IMG/VR virus record: IMGVR_UViG_3300017818_000046
Span: 1 to 36,702 of that record
Source of the DNA: a virus
Length of the DNA: 36,702 bases
Strand: one strand, 5' to 3'
Positions 9,546 through 19,848 of this stretch are shown here, piece after piece. Each line of letters begins with the position of its first letter. Position 1 is the first letter of the stretch. The translations under genes were made by a program, and so were the position numbers. The notes under the pieces were generated by a model. It was not told the origin of the DNA and did not search any database. It saw only the letters and a list, made by a program, of their open reading frames with translations.

Positions 9546-11216
9546 ATGGCAGCAATTATCACAAACAAATTGAGGATTTTCAACGCACAAGAATTCCTAC
9601 AATCAATAAACCGTTCTTCTCCTGTCTGGACAACTAATAGAGCATATTCTGCTGGGGATTCTGTAGTAAATAACAGAAACCTTTTCATTGCAGTCTCTAA
9701 TGGAACTTCTGCAGCAACAGGAACAGGGCCTACGCCATCTTCTCTTACAGATGGTACTGTAACATGGGTACATCAAGGTCTTGCAGTATATAACAATCTG
9801 TATATGTCAGTTGCAAGACACACTCCTTGGGTGAATGATGCAAATCCTCCAACTCCACAAGATTCTATTGGATATGGTTATTCAGTAAATGCAGATGCGA
9901 TTGCAATGAAAAAGATCAATTATGCTGATATGACTCTCGCTATTCCAAGAATTAATTGGACTTCTGGAAGAGTTTATACAATGTTTGAACACGATTCCCC
10001 AGAAGAAATCATTCCAAACAATTATGTAATTACTGATTCTGGAAATCAATACAATGTCTACAAATGTATTAGTAACCAAAGATATATTGACGATTCAGTT
10101 GGTGTTCAAGCTGTCGCATCTACTGTCAAACCTACTTCTACTTCTACTACTTCATTTGAGACAACTTCAGACGGATATGTGTGGAAGTATATGTATTCTA
10201 TTGAACTCTCAAAGGCCTTAAAGTTTTTGACTAAAGACTATATTCCAGTCGATTCTGTTTTATATGAACCCGTTGATACTACTAGTGCAGAGTATGTACA
10301 GTGGCAAATTCAACAAAATGCGGCATCAGTTGATGGAGAAATTGAATTTATTAAAATTGAACCAAACGAACCAGGCGGCGCTGTCTCTGGTGGTGCTGGT
10401 TATCATCCAAATATTAATAAAACTGGTGTAACTTTAAGTGGAAATACTCTAAGTATTACAAATTTACCAAACAATTCTCTTGATTATACAGGATATTTTG
10501 TAGTTGATTTAGGTAATAACGAACAGTTTGAAATCACAGAATGGAATGTAACTGGAACAACTGCTAATGTTACGGTCAATGGAACATTTACTGGTGGTGC
10601 AGACAGAAATATTATTGTTGCCCCAGGCGTATCTATTGCTGGTAATGGTTCTGGTTTCTCTGCATATGGTCTTGTAACTATTGACAAAATTTCAGAAATG
10701 AGAATTACCGCTCAAGGTGCAAATTGGAGCGCAGTTGATAGTGCAACTATTGATACTGTAAATGTTCCAGCATTTGGCGGTGATGGAAATCCAAATGTAA
10801 ATGCGTGTAAAATCAAACCTATTATTTCTCCAGATTTTGGTCATGGTTATAATGCCATTGAAGAGCTTGCTGGATATTATGTCATGATTTCAATGAGATT
10901 AGAATATGATGAACAATCCACAAGAAATAACAGTTTGGGTAATAGTGAAACCAAAGTAATGTTCCCTGTTTCTGGAGATGAAGCACAATTCAGACAAATT
11001 GCTGTTGTTGCAGACCCACTAGAAGCAACCACAGACAATCCACCAGCTACGGAAGAATCTTATAGGGGCCCACAACACCCAGATTTTGGTACAGCAGACG
11101 AAGAACCTTTTGACATATTGACAGGTTCTGGTAAAGTACTTTATACAGAAAACAGACAGCCGGTTGCCAGAGCAATCGACCAAATTGAAGATATTAAAAT
11201 AGTATTCGAATTCTAA
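9546..11216 (+). CDS. 8: Baseplate wedge subunit gp8
   Basis: Wedge protein that in T4 is a dimer at the outer part of the wedge, contacting gp7, gp10 and gp6. Three segments line up with T4 gp8 from memory: TLAIPRINWTSGRVYTMFE (residues about 132-150), the DGYVWKYMYSIE block near 211-222 (T4: DGYVWEYLFEIP), and the C-terminus YTENRQPVARAIDQIEDIKI, VFEF (T4: YMENRPPIIMAMDQTEEINI, LFTF). IAVVADPLEA also matches T4 ISIITNPLEA. The protein is 556 residues against 334 in T4. The extra length is a small chitin-binding-like module near 24-75 (AYSAGDSVVNNRNLFIAVSN) and a beta-rich insert at about 260-430. It has its own late promoter. Confidence 0.93.
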   Translation: MAAIITNKLRIFNAQEFLQSINRSSPVWTTNRAYSAGDSVVNNRNLFIAVSNGTSAATGTGPTPSSLTDGTVTWVHQGLAVYNNLYMSVARHTPWVNDANPPTPQDSIGYGYSVNADAIAMKKINYADMTLAIPRINWTSGRVYTMFEHDSPEEIIPNNYVITDSGNQYNVYKCISNQRYIDDSVGVQAVASTVKPTSTSTTSFETTSDGYVWKYMYSIELSKALKFLTKDYIPVDSVLYEPVDTTSAEYVQWQIQQNAASVDGEIEFIKIEPNEPGGAVSGGAGYHPNINKTGVTLSGNTLSITNLPNNSLDYTGYFVVDLGNNEQFEITEWNVTGTTANVTVNGTFTGGADRNIIVAPGVSIAGNGSGFSAYGLVTIDKISEMRITAQGANWSAVDSATIDTVNVPAFGGDGNPNVNACKIKPIISPDFGHGYNAIEELAGYYVMISMRLEYDEQSTRNNSLGNSETKVMFPVSGDEAQFRQIAVVADPLEATTDNPPATEESYRGPQHPDFGTADEEPFDILTGSGKVLYTENRQPVARAIDQIEDIKIVFEF

Positions 11217-11237
11217 TTAATTTGAGAGAAGAAAAAC

Positions 11238-14200
11238 ATGGCCTTAAATCTTAATGTAGCTCCTTATTTTGATGATTATGATGTAAATAAGGGGTACTTA
11301 AAAATACTCTTCAAACCTGGCAATTCTGTTCAAGCCAGAGAAATGACGCAACTTCAGACAATACTGCAAAATCAAATTGCCAATCTATCTGATCATTTCT
11401 TTAAAGAAGGTTCTTTGGTAATTCCTGGCCAAGCAGCTCTTGATTTGAAAGCAAATTATGTAAAAGTAGAACTTGGTGGAACTCTCTCTACTGCAAATGG
11501 ATTTGTAGGAAAAATTGTTCAGGGTAAAAGCACAGGAATTAGGGCATTAGTTGTAAATTATGCAGATGCTGTTGATTTAAATAATGATGATGTTATCGAT
11601 GGTTCTAATGATGAGTTAACTACCCTATATGTTAAATATTTAGATAGCACAACTTCAGGAAACACAACATTCTCTGATGGCACAACAGTAAATATTTTAG
11701 AAAATGGAACAGCAAATTTTACAATAAATGGCCAAACTGTATCTTTAGCAGAAGGACAAACTTCCACCTTTGTGGAAGGAGAAGAACTTGTTACAACAAC
11801 CGACGATGGTGTAAACTTAACTTGTACCGTTCAAAATAATTCTCAAGTTTTAAATCCTATTGGAATTGGTTCTCTCGCATTTATCGAAGAGGGAGTTTAC
11901 TATATTGGTGGTAAATTAGTAAGAGTCGCATCACAAAGTATTATTCTAGACAAATATAATAACAAACCATCATATAGAATTGGATTGGAAATTTCTGAAA
12001 GTATTGTATCTCATAATGACGATACTAGTTTATTGGATAATTCTTTAGGAACTACAAACTTTAATTCTCCTGGCGCCGACAGATATAAAATTCAACTCAC
12101 TCTTACCAAACGAGATTATGATGTTATTGACACAAATAATTTTGTAGAATTGATAGCAGTTAAAGATGGGTATATTAATAGTTATGTTCAAAATACAGAC
12201 TATTCTGTTTTAATGAAAACATTAGCAAGAAGAACATATGACGCGGATGGAGATTTTACAATTCGTCCATTCAAATTAGATATCAGAGAATATTATAAAG
12301 AAAATAATAATGGTGGTGTGTTTTCAATGTCAGATTTTGAATTTGACACAGAAGTTGCTGCAAGACAGTTTGCATTTGATTGGGGATTTAGTGATGACAT
12401 TGGATGGGTGATCAACGGCCAAGGTCAGGCGCATACTATTTCTTCTATTGACAGATTAAATTATCCAGAACAAAATTTAGATGAAACTGGTTTAAAATAT
12501 TATCCGGCAAATAACCATGAAAATCTTATGGTTGCAATTAGAGACAAATTAGCCATTGGGGTAGAATCTGGGAAGGCTTATATTAAAGGATATGAAATTG
12601 AACGCAAACCTTCTTCAAGACAAGGAAAATATATTGTATTTGATAAATCTAGAAGCAATTATCAAATAAACAACAAATATATGCCTGTGAATTTAGGAGC
12701 ATTTGTTTATACCAGCGACTCCAAAGGTTTATTTAAAATAGACGAAGAAGTAAAATTGGTAAATGTTCATATTTCTAACTCAGGCCTTACAAAATTTATA
12801 AGTGTAAATGAGAATGTTGATGAATCGGAATCGAACTATTTAACAACTATTACATATGATGAAGATGATACATTTTATCAAGGTGGCGGAACTGCATTAG
12901 GAACGAATATATATGGAACTGATGTTATTGCAACTGCAAAAGTAAAGGCAGTTGAATATTTTGCAGATTCATCTTCTGATGCAAAGAAAAATAATTATTT
13001 ACAATCTAGCTATCGTCCAACAACAGATGTTGAAAAAAGTAAAGAATCTGCAATCTATAAAGTATATTTATATGATATAGAGTATGAAACAAATCCTAGA
13101 ACATCACAACCCTATAATATGTCTAATGCTCGGTCTATTGTTTCTTCTGCTGAGCAGACTCCAGCGGGAATTGGTACTCCAATTTATGAAAATGGTGCCA
13201 ATATTCTTACGCAATTGCAGTTGACAGATGTTCAAGGCGGATTCACCTACAAAAGTATGATATATGATAAATTTAATGTGAACTTTAGAGGAATTAACTA
13301 TTATTACAATTCGATTTATTCAATTATGTTGGTTAAACCTTTAAACTCTGGAAATATTGCCAGTGGGGCCGAGGGTACAGGTGTTTTACCTTCTGCAACT
13401 TTTAATATAAATGAAGTTATTCAAGAAGCAATACCATCCACTGATGTTGCAAGTGTTAATGTAAATTCTTGGAATGGGTCTCAAACCGCTGATGTTGGAA
13501 ATGTTTCTGCAAGAATTTTTAGTAAAGCAGTTCTTCATAATACAAATGGTTCTAGTATTATTCCAATCGGACATGATTGGGTACAAACTGCTAGAAGTAT
13601 TGACCCTATAAGTGGTATTGCTTCTATTGATACACAATATTCAGTTATAAAAAGATTTGATAATGTAAGCACATCTCCCACGACAGGAAATGTAACACTT
13701 ACAATAACTGAATCTGATGCTTTTTTTGAAAATATTCCAAGTAAATATTTCATTTTTTCTTCCGCAACAACTACACAAAATAATGGAAACATTGGATTTA
13801 CTTCTAATTTTTCATTTTCTACGGATTTAAGAACAGTAACATTCAATGTTTCTGGTGATACCATTGCAAATGGTTCTGCCGGGCTTGTTGTATATGCACC
13901 AGTTAAGAAAACTTCTGCTAAAGAAAAAACAAAAACACTTGTAAAAAATTATGTTGAATTGCCGCTTACTTTGTTAAATGCTTCTGGAGCAACCATAACT
14001 CCAGTAGACTATAACAATAGTCTTAGTTTTGAAGATAATGATTCATCAGGAACATATGGTGTAGATATTTTAAAGACAAATAGCAGTAATGCTACTGGAA
14101 CTGTAAATCCGACTTTTGCTGTTGGTGCGAATTTAGATATGAGTTTGAGTTTATCAACTTTGCAACTGCAAAAATCAGACATTAGAGAATTGGTAAAACT

Positions 14201-17200
14201 TTATGATACATGTAATGTTAACAATGTTGCATATAGAGTTGATGTTGTGTCTGATACTAAAAAATATATTCATGAAATGACAGCAGATGATTTTGCTTTT
14301 GCAAGGAGTGCATATGAATTTTATGAACAAACAGGACAATCTCCATTCAATGTAAATTTGGACAATAATATTGTTACTAGTTTAGTTGACCTTGCAAATG
14401 CATTAACTATTAGTGAAATTGAAAATCCGTTTAAAATTCAGATGGAAACCGCCTGGGCCGCCGGTCAGTTGATCACAAATCCAACTGATGTTCCTGTTAA
14501 AATTAATGATATAACAGATAGATATGATTTATTTGACGGCCAAAAACCATCAATTATTCAGTTAGGAGAATTAAATTTAAAATCTGGAAGTTTACCCTGC
14601 GGAGGCCGTCCAATTGTTGTGTATAATTACTACAATCACGGCATAGGTGATTATGCGTCCGTAGATTCATATGTAGATGGATATTCGACTATAGGTTATT
14701 ATCAAAATTCTCGTTTATCAGATGTTATCGATTTCCGTCCAGCAGTTTCGTATCAACAGCTAACAGGATATCCTATAGGAGAGGGAGTTGTTTCTGATTC
14801 GACTGACTATCCAATTCATAATACCGCAATTAGTGCTGATATTAGAATATATCTTGCTAGAAAGGATAAACTATATATTGACAAATTAGGAAGAGTGAGA
14901 GTTAAATATGGTTCTCCTAGCGAAGACCCTTCAATGCCAGAAGATGCAGCCGATGGCATGGTAATTTACGAAATAAACACCGATCCATATACAATAAGTC
15001 CAAAAGCTCTTACTGTTAAAATGAGAGATAATAAAAAATATAGCATGAAAGACATTGGTAAACTAGAAAAAAGAATTGAAAATCTTGAATATTATACATC
15101 TCTCAATCTTTTAGAAAAAGACACTATGGATCTCGCAGTGAGAGATGAAAACGGAAATGATCGATTCAAAAATGGATTTATTGTTGATAGATTTGTAGAT
15201 CATACAGTTGGTGATGTTTTTGATCCAGATTATAAAGTTTCAATTAGTAAATCTGAAGGCGTTTTGCGGCCGTTCTTTACTGAAAAAAATGTTAACATGT
15301 CAATTAATGCAGCTGCATCTGATGGATATGCAATAAAAGAACAAAAACTGTATTTGCCATATACAAGCGAATATCTAATCACACAAGAAAAATCTTCAAA
15401 AACTGTGAATGTTAATCCTTTTGCTATTTTCACATTTAGAGGAAGTGTTGCTCTATTTCCGTCTACTGATGAATGGAAAGTAACAAATCAGGCTCCAGAT
15501 ATTGTAACTGATAGAAGAGAAGAGTATGAAAATATTTTTGGAGCGCTTCTTCCTGAAGATGGAGTTCTAGGCACAATTTGGAACGAATGGGAACAAAACT
15601 GGACAGGAGAGAGTTCAGATTCTACATCCAGCACACGAAGAGTGAATAGAAGTAATGCAACTTCTTCAGTTATTTCTGGTGGAAGAACATCTGGTGGCAT
15701 TAGAAACGAAACAACTACAATTACGACTACTACACTCACTGGACAACAAACAAGAACTGGTACTACAAATATAGTTCAGTTGCGCGATAATACAGAAACC
15801 GTAGGACAAAGAATACTTAGTACTGAAATTATTCCGTTTATGAGAGCAAGAGATGTTTATTTTAGTGCTGATAGATTGAAACCAAATACAAGACTATATC
15901 AATATTTTGATGGAGTAGACGTTTCTCAGTATTGTAAATCTTCTACTTTAGTAACAATTAATGACATTCCTTCAGCAACTGCTACATGGAGAAAAACCAA
16001 CCCAAGTATTGTGAGAGATAATATGGGGTTTGTTTTTATTAGAGGTGGATCTAGTGGAACAAATGCAAGAGTTTTTGATATTAATTATTTGACTTCTAGC
16101 AGTTTGCGGTTTCATTTACACCCAGACGCAACAACTGGATTTATAAGTGGAGAAAATATATTCATTGTCTATCCTGATCCAGAAGCATCTGGGGGGGAGA
16201 GAATTAGAAATGCTGGAAGCTGGCCTACCCTCAGTTCAAATATTATTGCTGGTGGAGATCTTGTCAAATCAGATGGTGCTGGATTTGTTTCTGGTACTTT
16301 TTCTATTCCAAATAATGATGATCTCAGATTCAAGACTGGAGAAAGAGTTTTCAAGCTTTCTGACCAACCTAACAATGCACAGGATGTAGATACGGAAGCG
16401 CAGACAACCTATGTTGCCTCAGGTGTCATTGAAACTGTTGCTGATCAAATTGTTCTAACAAGAATGCCAGACTTTCAAACACAAAGCGCAGAAGAATCCG
16501 AAGCAATTACTTCAGTAGAGGTAAATACAGTTGTTACTGCTGGAAACTGGTATGACCCTCTTGCACAGACTATTATGATTAATCAAGACGGTGGCTGTTT
16601 TATTACAGCAGTAGAACTATTTTTCTCTACAAAGGATGATAGTAAACCAGTTACTGTTCAGGTTAGACAAACTGTAAATGGATATCCAGGCCCTAAAATT
16701 TTAGGACAATCTGTAGTATATCCAGAAAATGTGTCCATATCAGATAATGGTGTTCTTCCGACTGAATTTGTATTTCCATCTCCTATCTATGTGCAAGACG
16801 AAACAGAATATTGTATTGTAATTCTTGCAGATACACAAGGATATCGTTGCCACGTTGCTAGAATGGGAGAACAATCTTTAGATGGAAGTGGAACTATTTC
16901 TCAGCAACCTTATGCGGGAGTATTCTTTAAATCACAAAATGCTTCAACTTGGACAGCAGATCAAATGGAAGATTTGAAGTTTAGAGTATCAAGAGCTAAG
17001 TTTGACACTTTAGCAAATTCTGAAATTTATCTTCAAAACACAGAATTAGATGATATGGGTAATGACCTTTGGTCAGAAAACTTTAAATCAAATTCAATGA
17101 AAGTTGCTGCTGGAGATACTAAAGTAACATTCTTTGTTTCGGATACAAGTGGTATGGTCCCGACAAGTGTTTGGAGATCTAATGGATACAATTATGTTAC

Positions 17201-18203
17201 CCTGCAAAATTTCTTTGGAACATATGGAGTATTCCCATCTACATCATTGAATGGTACTCATTTGGTTACAGACACAACAACAAATAGTTTCACTATTGAT
17301 TTGAGAAATCCATTCTTCCCTGCTGGTTTGACTACTGCCCAGACAGCATATTCTGGAAGTACCTTACCAACAGTTGATGATTTATTTACACCAAAATCAA
17401 ACACAAACAAATTACCTTCTGTTAAATCTAATTTCAAGTATGACTTGATAAAACCCGTAATTGCAAATTTAGAGTTCCCAAGAACATCTATGACTTTTGC
17501 AATGAGAGGATTGAGTGGAACTTCTCAAGATTCAGCAGAAGTTCCAGGCATTAAAGATTCTGGATATGTTGGATTTATTCCAAATACAAATTATGAACTA
17601 ACTTCTCCTAGAATGGTTGCAATAGATTTCAATGAAAATGAATATAACCAAGAGGCAGCTGCAATTGATAAAAAATCTCTTGTATTTAGAGTAAACATGA
17701 GAAGTGAAGTTGATAATCTGTCTCCTGTTATTGATACTCAAAGAATGAGTTCAATTCTTGTATCAAATAAAACTAACAGTCCAGAAAATGTTTCAAGGGG
17801 TGTATTGGGACATGTAAATACTGGATTTGTAGATGAAACCGAATCCACAGGTGGTTCCGCAGCAACTAAATATATGACAAGAGAAGTGACTTTGGACCAA
17901 CCAGCAACTTCATTAAGAGTTATTGCGGGAGTCAATAGAAGAGAGGGTTGTGATGTTGATTTTTATTATAGAATTAAAACATCTGAAGATCAGCTCTTCT
18001 CTAAATTGGCATATACACTAATCCCACGCAATAGTAACTATGATGTAGCGTCTATTAATGGAGAAGATTATAAAGAATTTGATTTTGACCTGAGAGGGTT
18101 GCCGGAATTTACTTCAGTATCTATAAAAGTTGTTATGAAAACTAAAAATTCTTCAATTGTTCCTAAGATTAAGGATTTAAGAGTTATAGCATTAGCGAGT
18201 TAA
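11238..18203 (+). CDS. Giant DUF4815 virion structural protein
   Basis: At 2321 residues this is the longest gene in the window. The N-terminus (YFDDYDVNKGYLKILFKPGN, then SVQAREMTQLQTILQNQIAN) is the signature of the DUF4815 family, large tail or baseplate-periphery proteins of marine T4-like phages. Their exact role is not established. A short coiled-coil-like segment lies near 1271-1295 (KLEKRIENLEYYTSLNLLEK). A Ser/Thr/Gly-rich linker spans about 1460-1513. A beta-sandwich-like module at about 1784-1880 (GGCFITAVELFFSTKDDSKP, later VNGYPGPKI) resembles carbohydrate-binding-like domains seen in these proteins. A GAGAGAAG ribosome site precedes the ATG. The position after gene 8 is where T4 has genes 9 to 12, so a peripheral baseplate role is inferred. 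A G7 run at 16191-16197 is intact in frame. Confidence 0.82.
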   Translation: MALNLNVAPYFDDYDVNKGYLKILFKPGNSVQAREMTQLQTILQNQIANLSDHFFKEGSLVIPGQAALDLKANYVKVELGGTLSTANGFVGKIVQGKSTGIRALVVNYADAVDLNNDDVIDGSNDELTTLYVKYLDSTTSGNTTFSDGTTVNILENGTANFTINGQTVSLAEGQTSTFVEGEELVTTTDDGVNLTCTVQNNSQVLNPIGIGSLAFIEEGVYYIGGKLVRVASQSIILDKYNNKPSYRIGLEISESIVSHNDDTSLLDNSLGTTNFNSPGADRYKIQLTLTKRDYDVIDTNNFVELIAVKDGYINSYVQNTDYSVLMKTLARRTYDADGDFTIRPFKLDIREYYKENNNGGVFSMSDFEFDTEVAARQFAFDWGFSDDIGWVINGQGQAHTISSIDRLNYPEQNLDETGLKYYPANNHENLMVAIRDKLAIGVESGKAYIKGYEIERKPSSRQGKYIVFDKSRSNYQINNKYMPVNLGAFVYTSDSKGLFKIDEEVKLVNVHISNSGLTKFISVNENVDESESNYLTTITYDEDDTFYQGGGTALGTNIYGTDVIATAKVKAVEYFADSSSDAKKNNYLQSSYRPTTDVEKSKESAIYKVYLYDIEYETNPRTSQPYNMSNARSIVSSAEQTPAGIGTPIYENGANILTQLQLTDVQGGFTYKSMIYDKFNVNFRGINYYYNSIYSIMLVKPLNSGNIASGAEGTGVLPSATFNINEVIQEAIPSTDVASVNVNSWNGSQTADVGNVSARIFSKAVLHNTNGSSIIPIGHDWVQTARSIDPISGIASIDTQYSVIKRFDNVSTSPTTGNVTLTITESDAFFENIPSKYFIFSSATTTQNNGNIGFTSNFSFSTDLRTVTFNVSGDTIANGSAGLVVYAPVKKTSAKEKTKTLVKNYVELPLTLLNASGATITPVDYNNSLSFEDNDSSGTYGVDILKTNSSNATGTVNPTFAVGANLDMSLSLSTLQLQKSDIRELVKLYDTCNVNNVAYRVDVVSDTKKYIHEMTADDFAFARSAYEFYEQTGQSPFNVNLDNNIVTSLVDLANALTISEIENPFKIQMETAWAAGQLITNPTDVPVKINDITDRYDLFDGQKPSIIQLGELNLKSGSLPCGGRPIVVYNYYNHGIGDYASVDSYVDGYSTIGYYQNSRLSDVIDFRPAVSYQQLTGYPIGEGVVSDSTDYPIHNTAISADIRIYLARKDKLYIDKLGRVRVKYGSPSEDPSMPEDAADGMVIYEINTDPYTISPKALTVKMRDNKKYSMKDIGKLEKRIENLEYYTSLNLLEKDTMDLAVRDENGNDRFKNGFIVDRFVDHTVGDVFDPDYKVSISKSEGVLRPFFTEKNVNMSINAAASDGYAIKEQKLYLPYTSEYLITQEKSSKTVNVNPFAIFTFRGSVALFPSTDEWKVTNQAPDIVTDRREEYENIFGALLPEDGVLGTIWNEWEQNWTGESSDSTSSTRRVNRSNATSSVISGGRTSGGIRNETTTITTTTLTGQQTRTGTTNIVQLRDNTETVGQRILSTEIIPFMRARDVYFSADRLKPNTRLYQYFDGVDVSQYCKSSTLVTINDIPSATATWRKTNPSIVRDNMGFVFIRGGSSGTNARVFDINYLTSSSLRFHLHPDATTGFISGENIFIVYPDPEASGGERIRNAGSWPTLSSNIIAGGDLVKSDGAGFVSGTFSIPNNDDLRFKTGERVFKLSDQPNNAQDVDTEAQTTYVASGVIETVADQIVLTRMPDFQTQSAEESEAITSVEVNTVVTAGNWYDPLAQTIMINQDGGCFITAVELFFSTKDDSKPVTVQVRQTVNGYPGPKILGQSVVYPENVSISDNGVLPTEFVFPSPIYVQDETEYCIVILADTQGYRCHVARMGEQSLDGSGTISQQPYAGVFFKSQNASTWTADQMEDLKFRVSRAKFDTLANSEIYLQNTELDDMGNDLWSENFKSNSMKVAAGDTKVTFFVSDTSGMVPTSVWRSNGYNYVTLQNFFGTYGVFPSTSLNGTHLVTDTTTNSFTIDLRNPFFPAGLTTAQTAYSGSTLPTVDDLFTPKSNTNKLPSVKSNFKYDLIKPVIANLEFPRTSMTFAMRGLSGTSQDSAEVPGIKDSGYVGFIPNTNYELTSPRMVAIDFNENEYNQEAAAIDKKSLVFRVNMRSEVDNLSPVIDTQRMSSILVSNKTNSPENVSRGVLGHVNTGFVDETESTGGSAATKYMTREVTLDQPATSLRVIAGVNRREGCDVDFYYRIKTSEDQLFSKLAYTLIPRNSNYDVASINGEDYKEFDFDLRGLPEFTSVSIKVVMKTKNSSIVPKIKDLRVIALAS

Positions 18204-18205
18204 TA

Positions 18206-18412
18206 ATGAAAGAAAGACATATTGTAGAAGAAAACAAAAACTTACAGAGAGACCTGCACTCAAAAGCTATAATAAATACTGATAGTAGAGCATATCGTGA
18301 TTATATGAACAAACAACATGCTATCAAAAGAAGAGATGAAGAGATTAGAGATTTGAAATCTGAAGTTGACGAAATTAAAAAAATATTAAACCTAATATTG
18401 GAGAAAATTTAA
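18206..18412 (+). CDS. Small coiled-coil protein, unknown role
   Basis: A 68-residue, highly charged and mostly helical protein. The C-terminal half (RRDEEIRDLKSEVDEIKKIL) has clear heptad spacing of Ile/Leu and is probably an oligomerising coiled coil. It has no signal peptide or membrane segment. It starts 2 bases after the stop of the DUF4815 gene, and its TAA abuts the ATG of the fibre gene, so the three genes are probably translated together. A small gene at this place is common in marine T4-like phages as far as I recall. A role as connector or assembly factor between the large protein and the fibre is only inference from position. Confidence 0.82.
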   Translation: MKERHIVEENKNLQRDLHSKAIINTDSRAYRDYMNKQHAIKRRDEEIRDLKSEVDEIKKILNLILEKI

Positions 18413-19825
18413 ATGGCCGTAGAATATCCAACACTAGTCAGTGTAATTCTGACAGATACATTTGAAGAATGGCGTATAAAAACAAATGCTATAATCGCGC
18501 ACACTGAAGCGGCGGCTCAGAATGTCGGAAATTTAAATTTTCTAAACACTGATGGAAAAACTACAATTGTAGATGCCTTGAATGAAGTAGATACTCACAC
18601 CGATACTAATACTACAAATATTGGTAATATGAGTGATATTGATAATAAAATCAAAAAGGCAACACTTGTAGACACCCTAAATCAAGCAGTCCAATATCAC
18701 GAAAAATATACAACTGATGCAGTGGCAGCAGAGGCAGCTATTCGTCTTGCAAAGGATAATTCTCTTCAATCTGAATTAGATGCAACTCAAACAGCAGCTG
18801 GTTTGACAAATAGTGGAACCTATGTTGCTCCTACTTCTACATATTTGGGAAATTCAACATCTATTATGGGCGGTATGTTAAATTTAGATACTAATTTGAA
18901 AAGTACAGCAGATTTATTGGAAGTTTTGATTGATACGGTTGGAGCAAATGAAAAGGGAGTATATAATTACACTGGAGATACAGTTTATTACTTACAGACT
19001 CCCACGACTGGAAATGCTAAAGTAAAAAGTGCATTGATTCAATTAGATAACCAGATACATTTAAATGCTGATAATATTTCAAATAACGTAACGGCACATA
19101 ATGATTTGGCCGGAATTGTTGACAATATCAAAACTTCTATTGGTTTATTAACTGCTGATGGCTCTTATGAGGCCGACGAAAGAAATGATTACGCGGGGGG
19201 CGTTGGGGCCACATCGGTCAGGGACGATATTTCATTCTTAGACAATCAAGTTGCATCAATTTCCAATAAACTAACAGAAGATGTAGATGATATCAATGAA
19301 GCAATAAAATTAAACATTGATAATATTTCAGCAAACGCAGTAGCACACAATACTTTGGCCGAACAAGTTGAAAGTTTGAGACAGGCACTTGGTATGATAA
19401 ATACCAGTTTTAACTATACCACAATTTCTGGAACAAACTATGCCAAAGGGACTACAGTTGCAGCAGATATTAAAGCACTAGACGATACCTTACATGGGGC
19501 CATTTTGCAACTTACCGGCGAAACAGAGACTTCTATCGCTAACATTTCAGGAGATTTATCTACAAAGGCAGATAAAGTAGTTGTTGGCAATAGAGAGGAC
19601 TTAAAGGGTGAGATTGGTAATACTTCTAACATTGTTGCAGCAATCAATTCTTTATATGACTTGGTGGCACCTCTCATCAATGGAGCGAGTACAACCCCAT
19701 TTGTTTTAAAAACTGGAGATACAATGTCTGGTACTTTAACTATAGATGGTGGCAATTTAATTGTAACTGGAAATCAAGGCCTATATATTAAATCAAGTGG
19801 TGATGTGATTGCATATGCTGACTAA
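18413..19825 (+). CDS. Tail fibre protein with coiled-coil/beta repeats
   Basis: A 470-residue protein with the look of a trimeric fibre shaft. The N-terminus (LTDTFEEWRIKTNAIIAHTE) is the attachment-type opening seen in many marine phage fibres. Four degenerate modules start near residues 127, 177, 244 and 327; each has aromatic/Gly beta turns followed by a helix ending in LD (for example DIKALDDTLHGAI), separated by helical linkers. The C-terminus has the fibre motif KTGDTMSGTLTIDGGNLIV and stops at SSGDVIAYAD. In many fibres the S74 intramolecular chaperone begins just after such a sequence, but none is present here. The ribosome site is TTGGAG, 8 bases before the ATG, inside the preceding gene. 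The next gene may supply the tip. Confidence 0.78.
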   Translation: MAVEYPTLVSVILTDTFEEWRIKTNAIIAHTEAAAQNVGNLNFLNTDGKTTIVDALNEVDTHTDTNTTNIGNMSDIDNKIKKATLVDTLNQAVQYHEKYTTDAVAAEAAIRLAKDNSLQSELDATQTAAGLTNSGTYVAPTSTYLGNSTSIMGGMLNLDTNLKSTADLLEVLIDTVGANEKGVYNYTGDTVYYLQTPTTGNAKVKSALIQLDNQIHLNADNISNNVTAHNDLAGIVDNIKTSIGLLTADGSYEADERNDYAGGVGATSVRDDISFLDNQVASISNKLTEDVDDINEAIKLNIDNISANAVAHNTLAEQVESLRQALGMINTSFNYTTISGTNYAKGTTVAADIKALDDTLHGAILQLTGETETSIANISGDLSTKADKVVVGNREDLKGEIGNTSNIVAAINSLYDLVAPLINGASTTPFVLKTGDTMSGTLTIDGGNLIVTGNQGLYIKSSGDVIAYAD

Positions 19826-19848
19826 ATCCTAATTAAAGAGTATTATAC

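Noticed and set aside
16147-16389. 80-residue ORF in another frame inside the DUF4815 gene
   Set aside because: It is a shadow frame with no ribosome site and no recognisable product.
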